From Xiphydria camelus (Eukaryota > Arthropoda > Insecta > Hymenoptera > Xiphydriidae): a stretch of DNA of 64,000 bases. Below the pieces are notes generated by a model that did no database searches, was not told the origin of the DNA, and saw only the letters and a program-made list of their open reading frames with translations. The stretch is taken from positions 22,050,278 to 22,114,277 of the forward strand of contig OY783194.1 of assembly GCA_963678675.1 (NCBI GenBank), in the 5' to 3' direction. Shown here in pieces: positions 20,029 to 31,896 of this stretch. Every line of letters starts with the position of its first letter. Positions within the stretch are counted from its first letter, which is position 1. The translations under genes were made by a program, and so were the position numbers.

Positions 20029-21937
20029 TATTTAAAAAAAATAGACATCTTTCTTGCTGACGCCACGCAATATTCAATGAATAAAAAAATAGAAAGCTAA
20101 CGTCTAACAACTACTCTAGAAAAATATCGATCGGAAAGGATCGTTTTTGCAATGCCATTCGGTGGCACATGGCAGATTTATCGTCCTGGCGATCGATATA
20201 GATGAACGGATAAAATAGAGACTCGAGTTAAGGTCTCTCACGTACCGAGAGTGATTTACCCGATATTGACCTACTTAGTGCGGTAGATTGTGATGGTGGA
20301 GGTCGTAAGTAATACTGCCGGCCAGGAGGGTGTGCGTAGATGTATGGAGGCACTCTCCCCCGTCTCCATGGCAACCTTAACTAGAAACACCTTTGGCTAC
20401 AAGCGAGAAAGATGGACCGAATATTCACCATTGGAAAACTCGGTTCAGATTCTGAATGAACAGTGAATTATCGGAGACTCGAAAAGCTCGAATAGGACTT
20501 TAAAGTCTTCCAATACTTAATTATCATATACGATTAACAAATAAATTCGTTCTCCACTCGAAATGCGATTACAAAATTCAGGCTTTTGATCAAAATAATT
20601 CAACTGGGTCTTATGAAAACACAGTATGAGTATCTGTAGTTTACGACCATGAAGTAATATTTTTCCAAATTAGGTATGTTGCATTCATATAGTCTTAGAT
20701 CATTTCCGCTGGTTCGTATTAATAGTGTGAACGAGAGATTTTCAATGGAAAGTAAAGCCACTGTAAAATTTCCGATTTACGTCTTTCTCGGTAACATACG
20801 AATAGGTACATGTTCTGGAGTTGAAATCTATTACTTTAAAAGATGGCCCTCGATGCCATGCAAAATAGTGGAAAGGACGAGTCAACTTTCTGCGCTAACC
20901 CTGTCTCATTCAACCCTGTACACATATATTGTAATAATTTTTACGAAAACTTTGGTTACTGCAATTACAATAAGACAACAGGGAAAGAAAAAAAGTGGTT
21001 GTAGTAACTATTTTCGTGATAACTACTCGAGTTTGATAACTAGCACTGATTTCTATAATTACCTCAATAATTTTCTTAATGCTAAAAAAACTAGTGCTGG
21101 TTACCAAACTCGAATAGTTTCCGCCCCTATTTTTTCCTCAAACATCGAGGTAATTAATTCACGTTGATATTTCGAATCCCGGTTATTGCAAATTGTTTAT
21201 GTCGCTGCACTTGACAGTAGGTATTGACACGAACAAAAAAATTCTCCCTACTTATATCTCTATTTATCGTCAGGTAGGGAAGTTCGAAAAAGTTATAATT
21301 AATATACCTAACTAATAAAATAATTAATATTAAAAAAATACTTATTTTAAAAAATTGTATTTCTAGCTAAAATTATCAACCCAAAATTCATAAGGATCAA
21401 AAAATTAATGCAAAGAAAATCAAATGTAATCCTAAAAATCATCTAAAACACTATAATTTGAACGAAGTTTAGTATTTTCTAGTTAAATGAACGGCCATTT
21501 TCAAAAGCTTGGAAATATGACGAGAAATATATCGAGATTAAAAGAGAGAGAAATCATCCAATAACGAAAGGCAGAACGTCGAATAAAGCCGTGATTGTCG
21601 TTCCCTTGTCCGATGGTAAAATGTTCTCCAGAAATTTTGCACAGATAAATTTAATACGAGCAGAAGTCGCTCGAGCGGAAACGCCGAGGAAGAAAGCTCG
21701 ATTGTCTGCAGGGTGGGCGGTGAGCGGGGAGGGCAGTTGCGAGCTTCCATAGGCGGGAGTGAAGTGCTCCGCAACTTTCATTTCAGATTCACCGGGCCAA
21801 GCTACTTAACCGCTCTCCCACTACGGGAGTTGCTGCTCTCAAAAGGAGGGAGAGCTTTGATCGGAGAAACAGGAGCGCGGTTGAACCTCTCGGTAAATAT
21901 CTAACAGTTCCACCCGAGTATCCCACCTGCAGCTACC
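20029..21937. other. no gene seen (GCH1 intron 2), with a small inverted repeat
   Basis: Mostly unique-looking sequence. An inverted pair at about 21024-21113 (CTCGAGTTTGATAACTAGCA and a near complement) shares its motif with the tandem units at 25850-26520. The 163-codon frame at 20676-21167 has no recognisable domain and runs through this repeat, so I do not call it a gene. GC-rich DNA at 21690-21900 is unexplained. Confidence 0.4.
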
Positions 21938-21941
21938 TTAA

Positions 21942-22409
21942 GGATCCTGTCCTTGTTGGTGAAGTCGCCATGTTTTACGTACACTCTTAAATGTAAAATC
22001 TATTTGGATATAATGAACATGAGGTAGTGTTAGTGATAATTTAGATCCCTTCTTATATTTCCAAATAAAAATGATTTCACTGGCGAACTATGATATTTCC
22101 GGTAAAGGTGACCATCGAATTGTTACACGTGGTCTTCGCTTTTCATGGTAAACTATTGTATAATAGTTCAGCAATTAATGATTTGTTCATTTCGGGAAGT
22201 ACTAAGGACCTTTCGTGAAGCTATATTTTTATTAAAGGAACATTTATTAACAACACTAAGACCACGTGTAACAATTTGAAGACTTCTTTTATCGAAAAAA
22301 CTATGGTTCACCAGCGAAAGATTCTTTGTCTAAATAGAAATGAGAAGGGACCTAAAATCTTGGAAAAAACATGGCGGCTTCCCTAGTGAATCCAACTAGG
22401 ACAGAATCC
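21942..22409. mobile_element. TTAA-flanked foldback MITE
   Basis: Inverted arms of about 200 bp start GGATCCTGTCC at 21942 and end GGACAGAATCC at 22409, flanked by TTAA on both sides (21938-21941, 22410-22413). CACGTGGTCTT and its complement mark the inner arms. piggyBac-like by target site only; no coding capacity. Confidence 0.7.
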
Positions 22410-22553
22410 TTAAAGCGGTAGATATCGCGAAAGTATTATAGTTAGTACAGTAGATCTGCACTTTTCATCTACTTTGGACCGAGCAGCGCCTCGTTTTTCA
22501 GCGCAGTAGGGATACCCCCACTGCGGGGCCCGAAGTCCCTCTTTTCCTATCTA

Positions 22554-25144
22554 GGCCAGTCATATCGTACATAAAAAAGAGCCCAACCTTGCAATAATTA
22601 GGGTAAACCTAATTTCTTTATATGTTGTCAGGATCCACCTGGGTAGTATAAATCCAGATTTGCAACCCTGAAAAAGTTGTGCCACCTGAGATATAGCCAA
22701 AAAACCGCGATTTTTGGACTTTTTTCAATTTCATAGCCAAAAAGACACTAAAGGGAACTTCTGGCGAAAAAAATCACTCTTACCTTTTCTAAAGTAGATA
22801 AAATTTGCTACAATTTAAGCTCTAGCGGAGCTCGATAGCTGTCATAGTTGATCAGATACAGCTTTGCAAAGATGACAATTTTTTTCTAAAACGGGTAAAC
22901 TTTAGCTTATAGTCTACTTTCGAGTGAAATATTTTCAAAAGTACTAATCCTACATAAAAACTTTGAAGAATAAAATTTTAGAAAATTTAATTACCTTTCA
23001 TTTAAAAATGGCCAAAAACCAAAAAAGTCACAGTGAGATATCGATAGAGGCCTAAGGGGCGAGGAGAGCGGGGTCGGGTAGGAGGCAAATAATTATTACA
23101 TTGGACACAACAGTGATTTTATTACTCTAACCAGACCAGGTGATTCTTATAGATTTATGTACGCTAAAAACGAACCTGACTCTCAAATTTGCGACGTTGG
23201 TCAGGATTTCGAGATACTTGAGGTTAAATATACGAAAACGGACGATTTTGGCCATATTCACGGGTCTATTACAATGAAACAAAAAAAATTTTCTTAATTG
23301 CACTTACAGCATTTGGAAGTGTCGTTTTTAAGCTTTTCAATACATTACTTCATTGTTTCTAAACGATTTTACAAAGCCAAATTTCACTACGACAAGTCGA
23401 TCATGTAGGTCCACCGCACCACGCGTCTGATACATTTAGGCCATATTCACTGCTCTATTAAAATGAAACTAAAAAATTTGTCTTAATTGCACTCACGGCA
23501 TTTGAAAGTGTCATTTTTCAACTTTTCAATACATTTCTTGATTGTTCCTAAACGATTTTACAAAACCAAATTTCAGTACGAAATGTCGATCATGTAGGAC
23601 CACCGCACCACGCGTCTGATACATTTAGGCCATATTCACGGCTCTACTACAATGAAACTAAAAAATGTTTCTTAATTGCACTTAGAGCATTTGAAAGTTT
23701 CGTTTCTTAATTTTCCAGTCCATTACTTGATGGTTTCTAAACGATTGTATAAAGCTAAGTTTCAGTACAAGTCGATCGTGTAGGTTCACCGCGCTACACG
23801 CCTAAATGAATCTGAACAATAGACTTGTTGTACTGAAATTTGGCTCTATAAAATCGTTTAGGAACAATCAAGTAATGTATTGAAAAGTTCAAAAATCACA
23901 CTTTCAAATGCTGTAAGTGCAATTAAGGAAAATTTTTTAGTTTCATTGTAATAGAGCCGTGAATATGGCCTAAATATATCAGACGCGTGGTGCGGTGGAC
24001 CTACATGATCGACTTGTCGTAGTGAAATTTGGCTTTGTAAAATCATTTAGGAACAATCAAGTAATATATTGAAAAGCTCAAAAACGACACTTTCAAATGC
24101 TGAGTAAGTGCAATGAAGAAACATTTTTTATTTTCATTGTAATAGTCCCGTAAATATGGCCAAAATCGCCCGTTTTCGTATATTTAACCTCAACTATCTC
24201 GAAATCCTGACCAACGTCCCAAATTTGAAAGTCAGATTCGTTTTTAGCGCACATAAATCTATAAGAATCACCTGGTCTGATTCGAATAACAAAATCACTG
24301 TTGTCCAATGAAATAATTATTTCCCTCCTACCTGATCCCGCTCTCCTCGCCCCTTAGGCTTAACTCACACGGTGCGACTTCACTGCGACAAAACTGACGC
24401 ACTCGGTCGAGAGTACGTCGCACGCGGCAATTCAGCATGGAGACGCAGCGAAGCACTCACACGGTGCGACTTCCCTGCGACACGCACCTCGCGCTTGTCT
24501 GTATGACATCTACAGTGGCGGTGTCGTTGTGTTAGTTTGCCGCGCATCTGCTCACGCAGTGGGACAAAACTGTCGCAGGAAAGTCGTCGATTCCTGCGAC
24601 AGCGTGCGTCAGTTCTGTCGCAGTGAAGTCGCACCGTGTGAGTTAAGCCTTAGGCTTCTATCGATATCTCACTGTGACTTTTTTGGTTTTTGGCCATTAT
24701 TAAATGAAAGGTAATTAAATTTTCTAAAATTTTATTTTTCGAAGTTTTTATGTAGGATTAGTACTTTTGAAAATATTTCACTCGAAAGTAGAGCGTAAGC
24801 TAAAGTTTGCCCGTTTTAGAAAAAAATTGTCATTTTTGCAAAGCTGTATCTCATCAACTACAAGAGCTACCGAACTCGGCTAGAGCTAAAATTGTAGCAA
24901 ATTTTATCTACTTTAGAAAAGGTAAGAGTGATTTTTTTCGCCAGAAGTTCCCTTTAGTATCTTCTTGGCGAGGAATTGAAAAAAGTCCAAAAATATCGCG
25001 GTTTTTTGGCTATATCTCAGGTAGCACAACTTTTTCAGGGTTGCACAAATCTGGTTTTATACTACTCAGGTGGATCTTAACAACATATAAAAAAATTAGG
25101 TTTACCCTAATTATTGCAAGGTTGGATGTACGATATGACTGGAC
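22554..25144. mobile_element. 2.6-kb TA-flanked foldback element
   Basis: Both ends read GNCCAGTCATATCGTACAT, with TA at 22552-22553 and 25145-25146. Arms of about 1.2 kb (22554-23790 and 23830-25144) are inverted copies. Each includes ~180-bp tandem units with GACGCGTGGTGCGGTGGACC and a distal unique part. A 293-bp MITE (24357-24649) interrupts the right arm. The interior has only short ORFs. A detached third arm lies at 16317-17490. Confidence 0.82.
24357..24649. mobile_element. GC-rich MITE with TTA target duplication (PIF/Harbinger-like)
   Basis: Inverted ends GGCTTAACTCACACGGTGCG and complement extend about 45 bp, flanked by TTA at 24354-24356 and 24650-24652. The empty site is visible in the sister arms (CCTTAGGCCTC), which proves the insertion. 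A partial repeat of the terminal sequence (CTCACACGGTGCGACTTCC) recurs internally near 24456. TTA duplication suggests a PIF/Harbinger relative. Confidence 0.82.
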
Positions 25145-25340
25145 TAATCCGCCCAAATGAAGTTGTAAACCCAAGGACTATAAATTAGTTTTTTTTTTAA
25201 TGATATGCATAGCTATTCCTAATTATTTATAAAAAAAGGCTTATCCTTCTTATAAGCTACTTGTGCACATGCAACCTTATAATAATATATCGAATATAGA
25301 TCTCGTAACACGATTCGTTTAATGTTAGCGTGAAATATAT

Positions 25341-25586
25341 GAAGGGTCCAGTGGAAAAACGATGAGGGTCCATTTTTTCGAATTCGATATTTTAGCGACA
25401 TCTGTTAGCTTGTAACATGAAGTATCAACATATCAAACCTTACAGGGGACGAACACTGAGATTCCACTAAAAACTGTAGTTGAAAATAGGCGGCACAGTG
25501 GACTCCCGTGCGTTGTGAAACTTTAAATGTCGTGTTTCTCAACTTTTAGAAATATGGACCCTCATCGTTTTTCCACTGGACCCTTC
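25341..25586. mobile_element. 246-bp MITE, GAAGGGT family
   Basis: Inverted ends GAAGGGTCCAGTGGAAAAAC and complement, about 33 bp, in an ATAT target. Size and first bases match 11378-11624, though the rest of the TIR differs. No ORF. Confidence 0.78.
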
Positions 25587-25849
25587 ATATGTAATGCTAG
25601 CATTCGCATGTCGCAATTTGTGGTTCGTTGTGTGCTTTCAATCTGGATCGCGTAAGGTAGAACAGATATAATGTGGGCAGGTATTATATCATGATGATGT
25701 CAATATATTGATGTCTATGTTCTAATGATAAGCTGAGATAATGTGTTTCGTGTATCTTACTATACAATATTTACGAAGAATAGATATTACGATTCAGTTA
25801 ATTACTCATAAATCTTTCATTATGGTCATATTATATACTCGTATAGCTC

Positions 25850-26530
25850 GGAAAAGCATATCTTTTCTCTCATTGCATGACCCATTCAGCTGACCATTAT
25901 ATAAATCAATCTTCAGAGAAAATAATAATAGTGAAAACTATTCGAATTTGGTAATCAGCGCAAGTATTTCTATAGTTGTCCCAAAAAAATATGTATTAAT
26001 ATAAGCATATCATTTCTCTCATTGTCAATGTAATACGATCCATTCAACTGGCCACTATGCAAATCAATCTACCCTTAGAGAAAAATAAGAACAGTTCTAT
26101 AGTTCTCTCAAAAAAATATTTACAAACATAAAAAAAAAAGAAAATATATCATTTCTCTCTCAATGTACGATCCATTTAACAGGCCACTATGCACATCAAT
26201 TTACTATCAAAGAAGAACAACAATAATGGCCACTATTCGCGTTTGGTAATCAGCACTAGTATTCTATATTTGTCCCAAAAAAAAAATTAATAACGTAAAC
26301 ATCATTCCTTTCAATGTACGATCCATTCAATTGACCACTATGCAAATAAATTTACCTTCAGAGAAAAATAATAATAAAAACTACAATATTTCAATTTGGT
26401 AATCAACACTAGTATTTACATAAATATAGTCGTCACAATAAAATATTTAGTTTTGGTAACTATAAGCAGTTGTGACAATTATAAAGATTAGTACTGATTA
26501 CCAAACTCGAATAGTTCTTGCCAAACTATA
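25850..26530. repeat. degenerate tandem repeat, about four units of ~140-150 bp
   Basis: Units carry ATCATTTCTCTC, GTACGATCCATTCAA, GGCCACTATGCAAATCAAT and TTTGGTAATCAGCACTAGTA in the same order. Units begin near 25850, 26005, 26145 and 26300. The CTCGAATAGTT motif at the end also appears at 21021-21120. Possibly the interior of a decayed transposon. Confidence 0.65.
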
Positions 26531-26881
26531 TTAGCCACGACTATGCATCGCAGCCCTTTCTTCTTTACAAAGGAAAATATAACAAAAGGTATTCGTAAGT
26601 CAGTGAAATTCCATCGTAGAAACGAAAGGAAAACCCCAGCTCCTTTTCGAAATCATCGCGTCCCCGCCATTCGCGTTCATCCCGGGATTCCCCGCCGCGC
26701 CCTACTTCAGAATCTCGCTCTCGAATCTCCCTTAATGCTTTAACCCTAGAAGACGGGAGTGGCAGGCAGAACGGGACTCTGCTTTTTAAAGAAATAAAAA
26801 GGTGATGAGAGAGAGACAGTAGTAGAAGTACATACGTATTATATTTCCAAGGATTCATCGTCGAAGCGAGGTGGCTTTATA

Positions 26882-27113
26882 CACGGAGAAAATTGAAAGT
26901 AACGCTTACCAATCAGAATCGTAAAAAGACGACAGCTTCGAGAATATCGTGTTGAATAATCTGCAGAACAGTGATCATCATTGTTCGAACGGTAATTATT
27001 ACTATTCAAATGGTAATAATTACTATGCTGCAGATTATTTAACACGGTATTGTCAAAGCTGTCAGCCTTTTATTATTCTGGCTGGTAATCGTTACTATTC
27101 AATTTTCTCCGTG
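26882..27113. mobile_element. TA-flanked foldback MITE (CACGGAGAAAA end)
   Basis: The ends CACGGAGAAAATTGAA and complement are flanked by TA (26880-26881, 27114-27115). Arms of about 110 bp pair through CTGCAGATTATT/AATAATCTGCAG. The TA|CACGGAGAAAA start resembles TA|CACTGAAAAAA of the large element 49491-55007, so both may belong to one superfamily. Confidence 0.72.
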
Positions 27114-27119
27114 TACACG

Positions 27120-27560
27120 GAGCGAAGGAAGAGAGAGAGGGGGGCTCACCCTTGTTTGTCGTTCGATTTGCGGGCGAGCTTCTCTATATCACGCGATTCG
27201 TGCGAAGTCGCACGATCGCGATTCCGCCTCGAATGATACTTTCGATCGGCCGGATTTGACCGTGAATTCGATTCGGAAAGCAGTAAGCGATGCGGACGGA
27301 GCAATAACGGCTGCCGATTGCGCCATATAATACGGAAGCCAGCTCGTACACCGCGATCCTAATTGCAGATAAATCGGTCGAGCCGACGGGAGACCTGCAG
27401 CGCTGTGGCAATGGTCCGGGAGTACGGTCTCATTAATCGTCGTCACGCGTCATCCTTCTCGAGATGTGACTGGTCGAATATCGGTCTCGCGGTCGCGAGA
27501 CAGGATTTTTTGCCTCGCGGCGAGGCGCGCGGGGATTTGGGCAATATATAGGGCGTTCCA
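27120..27560. other. GC-rich, CpG-containing island inside GCH1 intron 2
   Basis: Composition rises sharply against the AT-rich surroundings. Many CpGs are present, and no inverted ends or repeats are seen. A TATA-like GCAATATATAGGGC is at about 27540. Short ORFs on both strands have no known domain. It could be an enhancer, an internal promoter or an alternative non-coding exon; the sequence alone does not decide. Confidence 0.4.
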
Positions 27561-27620
27561 CGCCAGATCGACAAGCCTCCGATCACCATTGCGGATTTGC
27601 TTCGTGATTTTTTCCAGCTT

Positions 27621-28251
27621 TGTGCTCACCCTAAAAAGGCTCTAATTTTTTAGAAAGATTTTTTCATCATCACGTTCATGAATTATGAATTTTTTAAGAT
27701 GACCAAGTAACACTATTTTTCCAAATTCTGAAAGAATTGACAAAAATCTTCTAAAAGGTGCAACTCGTCTGAAAGTGATAAGATTTCGTTTACTATAATA
27801 TTTTCTTATAGGTATAGGTACACATTTCAAACATATGGCTTTCACGAAAATCATTGTTGAATCTGGTTCCAATTCTACAGGAAGAATTAGAATATTACCT
27901 ACTGAATAAAAATCGTTTCAAAAGTGAAATTAATTTTTTTCGGAATTATTTCTAAAAATATTCTGTTTCTATTTTTATCCAGTAGGAAATATTCTAATAT
28001 TTCCTGTATAATTTGAACCAGATTGGAAAATGATTTTTGTGAAAAAATATGTTTTAAGTGCGTACGAAAATAGTTATAAAAATTGTATCACTTTCAGACG
28101 AGTCTTAAACTGGGTTGTACCTTATCAATTTTTAGAATTTTCTCAGAATTAGGAAAAATGGCATTTCTTAATAATCTTAACAAATTAATCGCTGAACGGC
28201 ATGATAATGAAATTTGTTTCAAAAACTTGAGGTCTTTTAGAGTGAGCACAA
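27621..28251. mobile_element. foldback element
   Basis: The ends TGTGCTCACCCTAAAAAGGC and (right, reverse) TGTGCTCACTCTAAAAGACC pair as inverted arms of about 240 bp, including ATCACTTTCAGACGAGT and TCCTGTATAATT-like segments. The 120-codon frame at 28083-28445 crosses its right arm and is not gene-like. Confidence 0.65.
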
Positions 28252-28308
28252 CACCTAAAAAATGTCTAAAAATTAAATTATACGAATACAACGAACCTGC
28301 CAAATTAA

Positions 28309-28675
28309 AGATCAATCCTCCCATAAATCATGGAGTAATCGTGTCTTTTTATTTTCATTTTTTTGAAATTGAGGACCAAGCCCTATCGACGTCACTTTTT
28401 TTTCTTCATATTCGACAAGTAAAATTAAAATTATGTACAAAATGAAATCATGGAACTCTCAATTGTTTGAGGAATATATTAAACTTTGGATTTTCTCTTT
28501 CATAAAAATACTATATCTCCCAAACGACTAAGAATTCCATGATGTGACTGCACAAAATGTTCTTTTTACTTGTTGATAATGAAGAAAAAATGTACCGTCG
28601 ACGGAGCTTGGTAATCAATTTCAAAAATAAAAATGAAAAGATACGATTACTCCGTGATTTATGGGAGGACTGATG
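28309..28675. mobile_element. foldback MITE, family B copy 1
   Basis: Inverted arms carry CCCATAAATCATGGAGTAAT at the left and its near complement (GATTACTCCGTGATTTATGG) at the right, with inner pairing through ACTTGTTGATAATGAAGAAA. A second copy is at 30116-30475. Confidence 0.72.
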
Positions 28676-30115
28676 TGTAATTTTATAGAATTATTATACT
28701 AGTATAAATTGATTATCAGATATTTTTTGGGATACATTCATTTTTTGAGTGGCTGAGAAGAGTGTGGAATACCCTATATGTAACGTATTCACTCCTGTAT
28801 ACGGGTTAGGATGACGCGTAAGGAAGAGACCTTATTTCGAGAGAGGCGAAGGTAATCGGTCCACGCGAATAAAAAAAGGATTGGAATGAACGTGGAAGTT
28901 ATACCGAACGATTATACGGGGTTACTCGAGCTTTGAAATGACTCTCTCTCTCTTGCAGTTATTTAACTCTCTGGAGAAGAGAGGCGTGTGTGTGACCCGT
29001 TGGATCGATGATTTTTTAGCGAGTGCTCGTTAGAAAGGGACAACTGATGTAACGTTCCACCGTGTGTAGTCATTTCTAGGCACAATTCTTATTTATAGCA
29101 CATAAAAGCATACCGTTAAAAGTTTCATTTTCAGACACGATAATACACAGTTGATGTACTTTCAATTCATGAAATTGTACTCTTAATTTTAAGTGACGCG
29201 TATTTATCTTAAATCCAAGTAATAACTTCGCAATATTTCGATTGTTTTTTAGGCACGACCTTTATATATGACATATTTATATAAAATGGAAATGCCTTAT
29301 GTTATCGTCATCAAGATATCTGTTACCACCTCAAAATGAGTAAAAACCGAATTAGTTTTTCGCTTTGAGTATTCACTGAACCTTTCTAACGATCCGTAAT
29401 AGTGAAGATTGATGGCCAACGAATTAAATACATAGGAAGGTGTTTGATGACCTTTTCGGCCGGGTAGCAAAATTAATTCAATTAAAGTTTCGCTACGCGT
29501 TTCAGTCCCTTGGTTTGGGACCCTCTTCAAGTGAGAACCTTTATTCGAACATCACAAGTCAGTAAACAACATGTACTTAATTCCTAATGAAATTGAACGA
29601 TTGGTATTAATTTTGAAACTTCATGCACACCTAGCAAGTGCTGTACTTACATGAAATAACAATTTTAAGTTTTAAACATTTTTTAAAATACCCCATGAGG
29701 ACGAACAGGTACAATATTTAATGGAGAATTTGCTGTGTGTCAAAGACCGTACCCCATTGTAGTTATGGTTTCCTCCGTCACGCACCTCTATGCGCGCGTG
29801 TGCGTGCGTGTGCATGTATGTGTGCATTTATCCACTCTAGCGGTTAAACGATTGAACCGATTGAGTTCCGTCACAACTCAAAAAATTACATTTCGGTTAC
29901 AAATGATCCACTAAGATTTTGATTTCGATGAAAATAGCGGATTTTAAATATTATTAAAAATTAACCTAGACCATATTATATAAGTAAAAGTTGTGTACTC
30001 TTGTCATTTCTATAAAGTTTTGCATAAAACTTTTTTGATAAGTCTTGATTTTGGAATAACAAACGAAATATTTAAATAAGAGTTCGATTGGAATACTGAA
30101 TTCTGATAAATTACA
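28676..30115. other. no gene seen (GCH1 intron 2)
   Basis: AT-rich DNA with a short alternating GTGTGCG run near 29795-29825. Nothing else recognised. Confidence 0.45.
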
Positions 30116-30475
30116 GACCAAACCTCCTATAAATCACGGAGTAATCGTCTTTTCGTTTTTATTTTCAAAATTAAGATCTAAGCTCTATCAGCTATACCAT
30201 GCTTTTTTCATATTTGATTAGTAAAAAGAAAATTTTGTGCAAAACTACATCATGAAACTCCCAGTGGTTTCGAAAATACGTTTCTATAAAAGCGAAAATC
30301 GAAAAATCGCTGTATGTATAAATGACTGGGAGTTCTATGATGTAACTGCACAAAATTTTCTTTTTACTTGTCGATTATGAAGAAAAAAAGGTATCGGCGA
30401 TAGATCTTGGTCCCTTATTTCAAAAATAAGAATAGAAAGATACGATCACTCCGTGATTTATGGGCATTTGTCTGC
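30116..30475. mobile_element. foldback MITE, family B copy 2
   Basis: Same arms as 28309-28675 (CTATAAATCACGGAGTAATC; CTTTTTACTTGTCGATTATG), lying 315 bp before the exon 2 donor side of the intron. No coding content. Confidence 0.72.
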
Positions 30476-30789
30476 AATTTCTCAGAATTGTTGTACTCGT
30501 ATAACTCGATTTTTACCCATCATTTGAGATAAGTAGAAATATTTAATTATTTAAAGAGTAAAAGGGAAAGTAACCATTCGCTATGCGCATACAAGCACCG
30601 TTATACTTCAGTGAGCATGGATGTCAGCATACGTGCAAAGCAAATGCCATACGAAAAGTACCGACATATCAAACAGATGGCGCTGTGGATATGCATGTGT
30701 ACAATCATACACGCTCACTAAATTATGACAGTGTTTGTACGCACATAGCGAATAGAAGTGAGACGATTCAGACACGAAGTGGTACGTAC

Positions 30790-30999
30790 CTTCCAGACTT
30801 TGGTCGTATCCTTTAGTGAAGAAAAGCATGGCTTTAGCCGCTCGTTCGGGGGTCTTCAGAAGACCTTGACGATCTGGGTCTTCTCCAAGCGAACTCAACA
30901 GCAATTTATAGCTACGGGACATTTCTGGCAGTAAGGCTTCCCGAGTTGGTGGACGGTGGTCCAACTCCAAATCATGATGGAAGGTACATTTCTCGTGAC
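30790..30999 (-). CDS. GCH1: GTP cyclohydrolase I, coding exon 2
   Basis: The minus strand reads [20 protein letters not shown], then [38 protein letters not shown] and SLE. The [19 protein letters not shown] stretch is the N-terminal helical region of the GTP cyclohydrolase I family. The [14 protein letters not shown] linker matches insect Punch proteins. The acceptor AG is at 31001-31000 after a T-rich tract and the donor GTACGT at 30789-30784. Phase is 2 bases in, 1 base out. The exon also contains an internal Met codon (MELDH-like start would need 30970), but the upstream splice is supported by phase and conservation. Confidence 0.96.
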
Positions 31000-31121
31000 C
31001 TAAAAAAACACAAATGAAAGGAAAGATGAAAAATGGAACGAAGGTGATACTAAATCAGTCTCTAGTCGGAATTAAAAGAACTTAGCTTTTATTATATATA
31101 TATACATACACGCCCGTGCGC

Positions 31122-31123
<2 letters not shown>

Positions 31124-31158
<35 letters not shown>
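31124..31158. repeat. (TG)n microsatellite
   Basis: About 17 TG dinucleotides in GCH1 intron 1. Confidence 0.95.
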
Positions 31159-31159
<1 letters not shown>

Positions 31160-31192
31160 CGGGTATTGTCAAACCTCTGACCCAAAGGAAGA

Positions 31193-31462
31193 CCCTGTAT
31201 TCTGTATTCTGTATTTGGCGTTTACCCGGCACTCAGTCCTTTTTGGACCATTGTATCTGAGCCACACCTGGGGCAACTCAGACAAGGAGGAGTCCCCTCC
31301 TCCGCCCTCAACCCCTGGTGAGCCCAGGGCCTCCACGCAGAAGCTCCTTAGCCCTCCCAGGTGTTTCAACCAGAGGGGGGGGGGCTTCTTTCTGTCCTCA
31401 ATCACGGGGGAAGGGGGTCCTCCATACAGAAGCCCCCGATTTCCGCCCCCAGTACAGCCAGT
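31193..31462 (-). mobile_element. non-LTR retrotransposon 3' end fragment
   Basis: On the minus strand this matches the 3' end at 47560-47649 in order: TCTGAGTTGCC, GTGTGGCTC, ACAATGGTCCA, ACTGAGTGCC, GGGTAAA. It ends in a short tandem tail (ATACAGA units, read on the minus strand at 31220-31193). A repeat tail instead of poly(A) is typical of some LINE clades. No ORF remains. Confidence 0.75.
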
Positions 31463-31466
31463 CTTA

Positions 31467-31598
31467 AGCCGGGTCTTCACTGCGCGAAACTGATTCGCGA
31501 AAAAGAGAGAATGAGTGAAAAGAGGGAGCGCGAGAAAAAGAGGGGACATGACTCGCGCAACAGTTTCGCGTAGAATTTCGCGCAGTGAAGACCCGGCT
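31467..31598. mobile_element. 132-bp MITE with TTA target duplication
   Basis: Inverted ends AGCCGGGTCTTCACTGCGCG and complement, flanked by TTA (31464-31466 and 31599-31601). Harbinger-like by target site. It shares its right TTA with the next MITE. Confidence 0.85.
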
Positions 31599-31601
31599 TT
31601 A

Positions 31602-31772
31602 GGGTGGTGTCAGACACGGTTACTTTTGCTGCGTAGCAGGTTAAAAACTGCGCAACTTGCACTGCTGCAAGTGTGAACACCCATGCAACCTGCAAACTAG
31701 CCATTGTAGCCTGGTTGCGTGCAGTAATTTTAATCTGCTGCGCAGCAAAAGTAGCCGTGTCTGGCACCACCC
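31602..31772. mobile_element. 171-bp MITE abutting the previous one
   Basis: Ends GGGTGGTGTCAGACACGGTT and (reverse) GGGTGGTGCCAGACACGGCT, arms of about 40 bp containing TTTTGCTGCG. Left flank TTA, right flank TTC, an imperfect 3-bp duplication. A small PIF/Harbinger-like element. Confidence 0.82.
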
Positions 31773-31808
31773 TTCGCTCGATCCCCGGATCCCGGAAAAA
31801 TTATTTTT

Positions 31809-31892
31809 CCGCAAGCCGGGATTCGAACCCTAGACCTATCGTCCACGCAGTCTTCGAGAGGCCAGCACTTTGACCACTCGACCACTGCCGGC
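31809..31892 (-). tRNA. tRNA-like relic (Ser type), probably a SINE head or pseudogene
   Basis: The minus strand has an A-box-like TGGTCGAGTGGTC, an anticodon-loop-like CTCGAAG (would be CGA, Ser), a long variable region, and a perfect B box GGTTCGAATCC. Acceptor pairing is only about 5 of 7 and the anticodon stem is poor, so it is not a working tRNA. A run AAAAATAATTTTT follows. Confidence 0.5.
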
Positions 31893-31896
31893 GACT

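Noticed and set aside
20676..21167. 163-codon ORF in intron 2 as a nested gene
   Set aside because: No domain, no start context of note, and its C-terminal part is an inverted repeat shared with 25850-26530.
30608..30970. GCH1 starting at the internal Met in exon 2 with read-through to 30608
   Set aside because: A conserved acceptor at 31000 joins in phase with exon 1, and the frame past 30790 runs into intron after a good GTACGT donor.
31116..31549. Overlapping 125-126-codon ORFs on both strands
   Set aside because: They run through a TG microsatellite and a LINE 3' fragment; both strands are open because the DNA is GC-rich repeat.
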